29,507 nucleotides of DNA. It comes from an uncultured Oscillospiraceae bacterium (GTDB lineage Bacteria > Bacillota > Clostridia > Oscillospirales > Oscillospiraceae). Below, piece after piece: positions 23,701 through 29,507 of this stretch (its first letter is position 1; every line of letters starts with the position of its first letter). Both the position numbers and the translations under genes were made by a program. The DNA is taken from assembly GCA_910589085.1 (NCBI GenBank), contig CAJUSG010000016.1, positions 12,181 to 41,687 on the forward strand, read 5' to 3'. The notes under the pieces were generated by a model. It saw only the letters and a program-made list of their open reading frames with translations. It made no database searches and was not told where the DNA came from.

Positions 23701-24867
23701 TTTGCCAGCGTACTGGGCAAGGCCCTGGGCCTTGATGTTCTGCGCGGCGTTGACCTCCCGGCTGAGCCGGGCCCCGCAGGCGGGACAGACCCAGGTCCGG
23801 AGCTTTGGGGAGATCCCCTCGGCCGATACCCGGCCGCATTGGCCGCAGAGACGGGTGGAGGGAAAATACCGGTCCACCACAAGCAGCTGCTTCCCCTGGT
23901 GGGCCAGCTTGTACCGCAGACACTCCCGGAACGCGCCGAAGCCTATGCCCGCGGGGTTCTCCTGGACGGCGATGCCCGCCAGATCGCGCAGGTCGTCCTC
24001 CCTGACGCACACGGCATCCCAGGCGTTGGCTATCCGCCGGGATTCCTTGTGGATGAAGTCCTTGCGCTGGTTGGCGATGTGCTCGTGGAGCAGACGGTAT
24101 TTCTGCACCGCCTCCTGGTAGTTTCTGGAGCCCGGCACCATCCGGTTCAGCTGCCGCTGGAGCCGGACCAGCTTCTCCCGAGACTGGCTCAGCCACCGGG
24201 GCGGGTCCGCCGGACGGCCGTCGTCCCCGACGTAGAAGTGGCCCATGGAGTATTTCAGACCCAGGGTCCTGTCGGCCGAGGGCTCGACGGGCACCGGCTC
24301 CTTTACCGTGTATTCGTAGAGGATGCAGCAGTGGTATTTTCCCGTGGGGGTCTTCTCTACCGTGATCCGCTTCAGCTTCCAGCCGTTTCGCGGGCGGCGG
24401 GGAAATACGGCCCGGACAATGCCCGCCTTGGTCATGCGGATGCCGTCCCTGGTGATATAGATGGTGGGGCCGGATTCAAATTCGTGGTTGCAGGCGGTGA
24501 AGGAGTTCCGGCCGTCCTTCCGGCGCTTGAAGGCGGGATGACCGAAGTGCTCCGGGCTCCTGAAGAACTGGCGGAAGGCCTGGGTCAGCCTGTTGTGCTC
24601 CTGAATGAGGGCCTGGTTGTCTACCTCCCGCAGAAAGGGAGCGCCGTTTTTGTACTTGGCCGGGGTGGGGATGAAATGCGCCCCGGTCTCGCTGTAAAAG
24701 CGCTGCTGGTCGGCGAGCATCCGGTTCCAGATGTACCGGCAGCAGCCGAAGGTCTTTTCAAACAGCTCCGCCTGCTCCGGCGTCGGGTAGAGACGGGCCT
24801 TGATGGTGCTGTACCGTATTACCCTGCCCTCGCCGGCGGACCGGGCCGCGCCGGGTTTCCGTGCCAT
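23692..24867 (-). CDS. Nuclease-dead TnpB homologue (TldR-like)
   Basis: A 391-residue IS200/IS605-type TnpB (OrfB) of full length with N-terminal helix-turn-helix-like region and intact zinc ribbon (C341/C344, C361/C364). All three RuvC acids are replaced: the LGLDYS motif is LGLKYS (K205), the CVEDL motif is CVREDD (R289), and the RDVNAA motif is REVNAA (E371). The frame is otherwise unbroken, which argues for selection for binding without cutting. Nuclease-dead TnpB derivatives called TldR act as RNA-guided repressors and occur next to fliC in enterobacteria. Here the gene lies upstream of csrA and flagellin on the same strand, with no tnpA. The start follows AGGGGGTGGGCAC. Alternative: a decayed transposon gene. 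Confidence 0.85.
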   Translation of the reverse strand: MARKPGAARSAGEGRVIRYSTIKARLYPTPEQAELFEKTFGCCRYIWNRMLADQQRFYSETGAHFIPTPAKYKNGAPFLREVDNQALIQEHNRLTQAFRQFFRSPEHFGHPAFKRRKDGRNSFTACNHEFESGPTIYITRDGIRMTKAGIVRAVFPRRPRNGWKLKRITVEKTPTGKYHCCILYEYTVKEPVPVEPSADRTLGLKYSMGHFYVGDDGRPADPPRWLSQSREKLVRLQRQLNRMVPGSRNYQEAVQKYRLLHEHIANQRKDFIHKESRRIANAWDAVCVREDDLRDLAGIAVQENPAGIGFGAFRECLRYKLAHQGKQLLVVDRYFPSTRLCGQCGRVSAEGISPKLRTWVCPACGARLSREVNAAQNIKAQGLAQYAGKSA

Positions 24868-24999
24868 GTGCCCACCCCCTGACTGGTGTGAATTTGCGAT
24901 TGTGTACTTTTATAAACTCAGAAATTGTCGAAAAAAATTTCTCCGCACCCCCTTATTTTTCAAGCGGCAGTGCCGAATATAAAACTGTGAGCAAAAAAC
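24868..24999 (-). promoter_or_regulatory. AT-rich upstream region of the TnpB-like gene, with a left-end-like hairpin
   Basis: This 132-bp stretch is much AT-richer than its surroundings. AGAAATT (24920-24926) pairs with AATTTCT (24936-24942), a 7-bp hairpin that could be a relic of an IS200/IS605 left end or an operator. A TATAAA lies near 24910-24915 (minus strand sense TTTATAAAAG) and may be the -10 of the gene. No clear -35 or second copy of an insertion-sequence end was found. Confidence 0.4.
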
Positions 25000-25039
25000 A
25001 GCGCCACTTTGTAAAGGTACACCTTTACAAAGTGGCGCT
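25000..25039 (-). terminator. Strong terminator of the serine recombinase gene
   Basis: A 19-bp perfect stem (AGCGCCACTTTGTAAAGGT and its complement) with a 2-base centre, followed on the minus strand by GTTTTTTGC. It begins 8 bp after the recombinase stop. It separates the recombinase transcript from the TnpB-like gene. Confidence 0.88.
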
Positions 25040-25047
25040 CATTCTGC

Positions 25048-25662
25048 TTATGGGGTGTTTTCCAGCCGGACCGCCTTGGCGTAAAAGGTGCTCACCGGCA
25101 TGGCACAGGCGTTGGCCGCCTGCTGGAGGGTTAACTTTTTTCCCCGCCAGTCCCTGTGGACGCGGTAGAAGTTTTCCGGCAGCGGGCTGGGCGGCCTGCC
25201 GAATTTGACGCCCCGGGCCTTGGCCGCCGCGATGCCCTCCGCCTGCCGCTGGCGGATGTTGGTGCGCTCGTTCTCCGCTACAAAGGAGAGCACCTGGAGA
25301 ACGATGTCGCTGAGGAAGGTGCCCATCAGGTCCTTGCCCCGGCGGGTGTCCAGCAGGGGCATATCCAGCACCACAATGTCGATCCCCTTCTCCCGGGTGA
25401 GAATCCTCCACTGCTCCAGAATTTCTCCGTAGCTGCGCCCAAGCCGGTCGATGCTCTTGATGTAGAGAAGATCGTCCGGCCTGAGCTTTTTGACCAGGCG
25501 CTTGTACTGAGGGCGCTCGAAGTCCTTGCCGGACTGCTTGTCCGTGAAAATGTTCCGCTCCAGAATGGCCAGCTCCCGCATGGCGAGCAGCTGCCGGTCC
25601 TCGTTCTGCTCGCGGGTGCTGACCCGGATGTAGCCGTATATATTGGTTGAAATGGCTGTCAA
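25048..25662 (-). CDS. Small serine recombinase (resolvase/invertase family)
   Basis: About 204 residues. The catalytic domain starts at once: YGYIRVSTREQN with the nucleophile S15, then IDRLGRSYGEI with the conserved arginines, and the long E-helix (about 115-150). The C-terminus (about 165-200) is a helix-turn-helix resembling Hin/Gin/TnpR (LTLQQAANACAMPVSTFYAK). It cuts and rejoins DNA through a phosphoserine bond to resolve or invert segments. The start is uncertain: TTG at 25662 is only 1 bp after AGGAGG, so a rare ATT at about 25650 may be used instead. It lacks the N-terminal MerR-like domain of IS607 TnpA. It lies upstream of the TnpB-like, csrA and flagellin genes. Confidence 0.9.
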   Translation of the reverse strand: MTAISTNIYGYIRVSTREQNEDRQLLAMRELAILERNIFTDKQSGKDFERPQYKRLVKKLRPDDLLYIKSIDRLGRSYGEILEQWRILTREKGIDIVVLDMPLLDTRRGKDLMGTFLSDIVLQVLSFVAENERTNIRQRQAEGIAAAKARGVKFGRPPSPLPENFYRVHRDWRGKKLTLQQAANACAMPVSTFYAKAVRLENTP

Positions 25663-25774
25663 GCCTCCTTTCCGCGCTGCCGCCTAAAACTGTGCTTTGC
25701 CTCCACAAGATCATATCATAGCGGGACCCGCCGGCCAGTTCAATCGCCGGGGGAGCCGGCGGCAGGCAGAAAAA

Positions 25775-25806
25775 ATACTCAAACGCGGCGCGCCGCGTTT
25801 GAGTAT
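25775..25806 (-). terminator. Strong terminator of the VWA gene
   Basis: A 32-bp perfect palindrome (ATACTCAAACGCGGCG and its complement) 6 bp after the VWA stop, followed on the minus strand by TTTTTTC. It ends the DUF5682-VWA operon and shields the recombinase gene downstream. Confidence 0.9.
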
Positions 25807-25812
25807 GAAAAA

Positions 25813-26949
25813 TTACAGCTGTCCGGTCAGCGCCCGCTCCAACAGCTCGGGCAGCTTCTCCGGGGCGCAGGCGAAGCAGGGGATGTCCATGGCCGCCACC
25901 CGCTGGGCGGTCTGGGCGTCGTAGTAGGGCTTGCCCCCGTCGGCGATGGCCAGCAGGACCACCGCCGTCACCCCGGAGGCCTTCAGCTCCTCCAGGCGGC
26001 GGAGAAGGGCCGCACGGTTGCCCTCCTCGTCCAGGTCGGAGATGAGGAAAAACAGCGTCCTGGCCGGGGACTCCACCAGCCCCTGGCAGTAGGCGATGGA
26101 TTTGGCGATGTCGGTGCCGCCCCCCATCTGAAAGCCGAAGAGCAGGTCCACCGGGTCGGCGCACAGGGGGGTCAGGTCCATGATCTGGGTGTCGAAGGCC
26201 ACCACGCTGGTGCGTACGGCGGACATGGAGGCCAGCACGCAGGCCATCACCGAGGAGTAGAGGATGGACTGGCCCATGGACCCGCTCTGGTCGATGTCCA
26301 GAATGACATGCCACCGGTTCACCCGGCTGGACCGGTCGAAAAACCATACCCGCTCCGGGAGAATTGCCCCCAACTCTTTGTTATAATTCTTCAGATTTCT
26401 CCGGATTGTATAGGGAAAATCCAGGGCGGCCGCCGAGGGCAGGGGGGAGTGGGCCCGGCGGTTCAGCGCCGCCGTCACCGCACGGCGCATGTCGTTCTCC
26501 AGCAGCCGGTTGATCTCCTCCACAATCTTACGGATGAAGGCCCGGGCCGACTCCTTGGACTTCTTGGGGATCTGGTCCTTGAGCATGAGCAGGGTGGAGG
26601 CCAGATTCAGGTCGGGCTCCAGGGTGTCCAGCAGCTCGGGCTCCAGCAGAAGCTGCTTCAGCCCCTTGCGCTCAATGGCGTCGTTCTGCACCACCGCCAC
26701 CGTCTCCGGATCGAAGAGGGACCGCAGGTCCCCCAGCCACTTGGAGATCAGCGGGGAGGAGGGACCCTTCCCCCCGCCCCCGCCGGAGCCGCCGAAGCTC
26801 TCCCCGGGTCCGCCGTAGATGGCCCCCAGGGCGGCATCCATGAGAAGCTCCTCCCGGGACAATCCGACGCCCCCCATACCTGAGAACGACTGCTCCGTCT
26901 CGCTGCCCAGAATCAGCCGCCAGCGGCTGAGCTGTTCGGTTTGTGACAT
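25813..26949 (-). CDS. VWA-domain protein of a DUF5682 operon
   Basis: A 378-residue cytoplasmic protein. Residues about 1-200 are helical with a glycine-rich linker (49-62); the von Willebrand A domain (about 210-375) has a complete metal site: DQSGS (D220, S222, S224), T279 in GGGTD and D305 in ISDLDEEG. The metal site binds a partner protein's acidic residue. It follows the DUF5682 gene after 160 bp; such pairs usually occur with a MoxR-type AAA ATPase and together are thought to form a chaperone-like or protein-remodelling machine. The start follows GGAGGGGAGG. Cellular substrate unknown. Confidence 0.88.
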   Translation of the reverse strand: MSQTEQLSRWRLILGSETEQSFSGMGGVGLSREELLMDAALGAIYGGPGESFGGSGGGGGKGPSSPLISKWLGDLRSLFDPETVAVVQNDAIERKGLKQLLLEPELLDTLEPDLNLASTLLMLKDQIPKKSKESARAFIRKIVEEINRLLENDMRRAVTAALNRRAHSPLPSAAALDFPYTIRRNLKNYNKELGAILPERVWFFDRSSRVNRWHVILDIDQSGSMGQSILYSSVMACVLASMSAVRTSVVAFDTQIMDLTPLCADPVDLLFGFQMGGGTDIAKSIAYCQGLVESPARTLFFLISDLDEEGNRAALLRRLEELKASGVTAVVLLAIADGGKPYYDAQTAQRVAAMDIPCFACAPEKLPELLERALTGQL

Positions 26950-26967
26950 ATCGTTTCCTCCCCTCCG

Positions 26968-27048
26968 TAGGGCGCGACGACCCGGCGCGCCGTTCTGTCA
27001 AGGCCAATTTCACACCGAAGCGACGGGCCGCCGGGTCGTCGGCCCCTA
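26968..27048. repeat. 81-bp inverted-repeat element in the DUF5682-VWA gap
   Basis: Its ends are 24-bp inverted repeats (TAGGGCGCGACGACCCGG... and ...CCGGGTCGTCGGCCCCTA) that differ only at two GC/CG positions, placed symmetrically. The core equals the repeats at 31-55 and 793-816. It lies in the 5' leader of the VWA gene inside the operon. Confidence 0.7.
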
Positions 27049-27075
27049 CGCAGGGAATCCTCTGCCTGGATTCGC

Positions 27076-27094
27076 GGGCGCACATTGTGCGCCC
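27076..27094. repeat. GGGCGCAC hairpin, 5' of the VWA gene
   Basis: GGGCGCAC, loop ATT, GTGCGCCC, followed by CCTACA, the same tail that ends the other repeats. Probably half of a second dispersed element joined to the one at 26968-27048. It lies 15 bp after the DUF5682 stop and may also help 3' end formation. Confidence 0.5.
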
Positions 27095-27109
27095 CTACAA
27101 GCGTTCCCT

Positions 27110-29449
27110 CTAAATATCGTCAAAGTCGAAGTCGGACAGGCTGTCCAGCACCGCCTGCTCGGCCTCTGTGGTGTCATTCATCAGCAGCTCCGCCGCCTGC
27201 TGGGGGCTCACGCCCCAGATTTCCCCCAGGTTTTCCGCAATGTCGTTTTTCTCCTTGGGGGAGAAGTCTGCGAAGGCCCGGCGGAGGAAGACCAGCGCCC
27301 GGCGAAAGGTCTCGTCGTCCAGGCCGGAGAGGTAGCCGTCCAGCTGCCGCCACAGGGACAGCCGGGCGATGAGGGCGTAGCGGTTTTTCCCCGCCAGACC
27401 CTCGAACCACCCCGCCCCCAGGTCGGCGGGGACGCCGGGGGACAGCCGCCGGGCCACCTCCCGGGCGAGGAGGTCCTCGTCCGCCTTTCCCCGCTCCAGC
27501 AAAATGGCCATGGCGAAGCCCGAGCACCGGGTATTCAGGTCGTCCCGGTCGGAAATTTCCTCCAGCAGGGAAATCCACCGCCCCTCCTCCAGAAAGTCGT
27601 GGCTGAGCTGGAGGGTGTTGAGCTGGTCCATGGCCTTGGTCACCGCCGGGGCGGCCTTGGCGTCACAGACGCAGGCCTCCGCCAGGGTGAGGCAGGCCCG
27701 CAGGTATAATTGCTTGACAAGGGGGATCACCGGCTCCGGGTCAAACCGCCGCAGGTCGCCGTAGCGCACTACCAGGCTGAGCCGGGAGGCGGTGTCCGCC
27801 ACGTCGGCAATGGCGGCCGCGTCTACCCCCAGCCCCTGGAGCACCGACAGGGCGTGTTGGGCGGCGGCGGGCATCCCGCACAGGAAGGCGTTCTGGAAAA
27901 TGGCCGCCGCCTCCCCCAGGGAGGCGCTTTGGTCCGCCTGCTCCTTCAGAGCGAAGGCCGCCGCCCCCTGGATGGTGTCACCCATAAGGGCGGATTCCAC
28001 AATCTCAATCTCCGCCTCCGGGGTCCAGCGCAGCTCCCAGTACTCCCCCCAGTTGGCCCCCTCCTGCCGGGAAGGGAGGAGGGCGGCGAAGTGGACCCCC
28101 AGCACCCGCAGGCGGTGGAGGAAGAAGGACCGGCGCAGGTCGGCCAGGGCGGCCCCCTCCGACTTGACGTTCAGCTTCTCCCGCAAATCCAGATCCAGCC
28201 GCTGGAGCTCGGCGGTGCGGAATTTTTCCAGCCGCAGCTCCTTCAGCTGGCGGTAGAAGTCCTCCTGCACGCTGGTGCGGGCCACCCCCTGGGGGAGAAA
28301 GCCGATCTTTTTGCCGATCTCGGTGTCGGCAGCAGCCAGGGCCAGCTCGGAGAACTGCCCATGACCCATGGTGGTCACCGAGGCGTCCCGCAGGTCCGAC
28401 AGGGTGGGGGCCCTGCTCCCCCGCATGGCGCAAAGGGTTTGGGCCAGCCGGACCGCCTCGATCACCTCGGCGGAGGACACCAGGTTGCCCGCCTTCCGGT
28501 GGGCGGCGGCCAGCCGGGTGAGGTACAGGTAGGGGAGCCGCTCCAGCCCGCCGGCGTGGAGGGCCTCCCACAGCAGCTCGAAGTAGGCCGGGGCCTTGTT
28601 CCCCGCCCCGTAGCCCGAGCGGGTGGTGAGACGGTAGTAGGAGTAGGGCATCAGAGTGGCGCAGGCCTCCGCACGGGGGAGGGAGGCCTCCTCTGCGTCG
28701 GTCATGGGGGCGTTTTCCCCCAGTCCGGCCACGTGGAAGGCCCCGCAGACACAGAAGATTTCCTCCGCCGGTATCCCGCTGTCCACAGCCTGGCCGATGA
28801 CCCGCTTCATGTAGGCCTCCCGCACCACCGTCTCGGCGGCACGGCGGGGGTCGTCCGCTGAGAGCTCCCGCAGATGATTGCCAAATGTATTACAGGCGGA
28901 TTGATATTCCTCAGAGTTTTCGAGCTGCTCGAAATTTCGCTCCCAGAAGGTGTCGTGGTCCTCGCCGGTGACCGTCTCCAGACGCTTGTAGACCGATTCG
29001 GTGGATGCCCTCTCAGTCTCGCTTTGCTCGACAGCTCCCCCAGAGGGGGAGCTCGGCTCCGCCGCCTCCTTTGGAGGAGGCGGAGCGCCGGGGGCGTCGC
29101 GCCCTACAGACATTTCCTCCGCCTCCCGGAGGGCCAGAAACACCGACGAGGGCAGGTCCATGAACCGGCACTCCACCCCGTGCTCGTGGGCCCATAGGAT
29201 GGCCTGGACCTCCGGGGAGTAGATGGCGAAGGGCCACAGCACGGTGCGCACCGGCGGCGTCTTGGTGTAGGCCAGGATGGCGGCGGGAAATTTTGTCGAC
29301 GGGTGGCACAGCCACTCCATCTGGCCGTTCAGATCGCTGGGGCCCTCCACCAGCACCAGCCGGGGCTGGGCCTGATCCAGCGCCCGGCGCAGGTGGAAGG
29401 CCGCCGCCGGGGACAGGTGGCGCACCCCGAAAAATGTCGGCGTTTTCAT
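27110..29449 (-). CDS. DUF5682-family (TraB/ChaN-like) protein
   Basis: A 779-residue protein. The ATG at 29449 is chosen because it overlaps the stop of the gene before it (ATGA) and is followed at once by FFGVRHLSPAAAFHLRRAL, the GVRHxxP start of the family; an earlier in-frame ATG at 29491 lies inside that gene. LVLVEGPSDLN comes next, as in the erythromycin esterase/TraB/ChaN-like fold. Middle and C-terminal parts are mostly helical. Residues about 115-147 (Pro/Ser/Glu-rich) are encoded by a dispersed repeat, see 29008-29106. Works presumably with the VWA protein and an AAA ATPase; catalytic activity is unproven for this family. Confidence 0.85.
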   Translation of the reverse strand: MKTPTFFGVRHLSPAAAFHLRRALDQAQPRLVLVEGPSDLNGQMEWLCHPSTKFPAAILAYTKTPPVRTVLWPFAIYSPEVQAILWAHEHGVECRFMDLPSSVFLALREAEEMSVGRDAPGAPPPPKEAAEPSSPSGGAVEQSETERASTESVYKRLETVTGEDHDTFWERNFEQLENSEEYQSACNTFGNHLRELSADDPRRAAETVVREAYMKRVIGQAVDSGIPAEEIFCVCGAFHVAGLGENAPMTDAEEASLPRAEACATLMPYSYYRLTTRSGYGAGNKAPAYFELLWEALHAGGLERLPYLYLTRLAAAHRKAGNLVSSAEVIEAVRLAQTLCAMRGSRAPTLSDLRDASVTTMGHGQFSELALAAADTEIGKKIGFLPQGVARTSVQEDFYRQLKELRLEKFRTAELQRLDLDLREKLNVKSEGAALADLRRSFFLHRLRVLGVHFAALLPSRQEGANWGEYWELRWTPEAEIEIVESALMGDTIQGAAAFALKEQADQSASLGEAAAIFQNAFLCGMPAAAQHALSVLQGLGVDAAAIADVADTASRLSLVVRYGDLRRFDPEPVIPLVKQLYLRACLTLAEACVCDAKAAPAVTKAMDQLNTLQLSHDFLEEGRWISLLEEISDRDDLNTRCSGFAMAILLERGKADEDLLAREVARRLSPGVPADLGAGWFEGLAGKNRYALIARLSLWRQLDGYLSGLDDETFRRALVFLRRAFADFSPKEKNDIAENLGEIWGVSPQQAAELLMNDTTEAEQAVLDSLSDFDFDDI
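29008..29106. repeat. Dispersed repeat inserted in frame within the DUF5682 gene
   Basis: Starts CCCTCTCAGTC, has the hairpins AGCTCCCCCAGAGGGGGAGC (29033-29052) and CGCCTCCTTTGGAGGAGGCG (29063-29082), and ends GCGTCGCGCCCTA. The first half matches the element at 16164; the tail matches the arm at 26968 (in reverse complement), so it is a hybrid. Its apparent length, 99 bp, is 33 codons; no stop is introduced on the coding strand. Confidence 0.7.
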
Positions 29450-29507
29450 TTTCCGTTCAGCTCCCGGCAGGCCCGGTAGAGGGGCAGCCACTCGCTCCCC
29501 CGCTTCT
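29446..29507 (-). CDS. C-terminal end of an upstream operon gene (partial)
   Basis: The last 19 codons of a gene running off the window edge, ending EWLPLYRACRELNGK and TGA, which overlaps the ATG of the DUF5682 gene. Translational coupling places it in the same operon. From known gene neighbourhoods it may be the MoxR-type AAA ATPase, but the visible part is too short to say. Confidence 0.6.
   Translation of the reverse strand, partial: KRGSEWLPLYRACRELNGK

Noticed and set aside
23998..24001. E290 next to R289 could be the catalytic glutamate shifted by one, leaving the TnpB active
   Set aside because: Even if so, K205 and E371 replace the other two acids; loss of the first aspartate alone should abolish cleavage.
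23692..25662. IS607-type transposon made of the serine recombinase and the TnpB-like gene
   Set aside because: The recombinase has its helix-turn-helix at the C-terminus, not the N-terminal one of IS607 TnpA, and a strong terminator separates the genes.

Overview
The window reads as the chromosome of a high-GC, low-oxygen-type Clostridia, most like the Oscillospiraceae (Flavonifractor/Lawsonibacter/Intestinimonas-like). This is inferred from the GC-rich Firmicutes-style genes with strong AGGAGG ribosome sites, a Gram-positive type IV pilus (T4P) locus without a secretin, a CsrA-type flagellin regulator, and dispersed CCCTCTC...GAGAGGG and TAGGGGCCGACGACCCGG repeats of a kind I associate with that group. 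No RNA gene, CRISPR array or replication origin was seen.

Layout. (1) 61-2065, minus: an OmpR-type response regulator and its membrane histidine kinase, separated by a repeat. (2) 2258-2605, minus: an XRE-type repressor, divergent from the T4P locus. The divergent promoter carries two ATCC...GGAT palindromes 32 bp apart, one lying exactly in the 17-bp spacer of a sigma-A-like promoter. (3) 2771-19371, plus: a T4P locus with a 2161-residue prepilin fused to GLUG beta-helix blocks, three small minor pilin-like proteins, PilB (with two c-di-GMP-binding MshEN motifs), PilT, PilC, two AT-richer major pilins with structured leaders, the prepilin peptidase PilD, and PilM/PilN/PilO. (4) 19449-20318, plus: prephenate dehydrogenase with its own promoter.

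(5) 20522-25662, minus: the most interesting part. It holds a 794-residue flagellin, a CsrA-like protein with a C-terminal extension and substituted RNA-contact residues, a TnpB homologue in which all three RuvC catalytic acids are replaced (K205, R289, E371), and a small serine recombinase. The TnpB resembles TldR, the nuclease-dead TnpB derivatives described as RNA-guided transcriptional repressors, known next to flagellin genes in enterobacteria. A GC-rich, multi-hairpin stretch downstream of it, ending about 50 nt before csrA, is a candidate guide RNA. I propose a TldR-guideRNA-CsrA-flagellin module that changes flagellin expression by both transcriptional (TldR) and translational (CsrA) control.

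(6) 25813-29507, minus: a VWA-domain protein, a DUF5682 (TraB/ChaN-like) protein and the tail of a third gene, an operon type usually seen with a MoxR-like AAA ATPase. A 99-bp dispersed repeat sits in frame inside the DUF5682 gene.

Themes that tie the window together: surface appendages (pili and flagella) and several stacked control layers. These are a repressor with operators, c-di-GMP input at PilB, leader RNA structures that expose or hide ribosome sites on pilA1, pilA2 and flagellin, and possible RNA-guided repression. All functional links are inferred from sequence; nothing was searched or computed.
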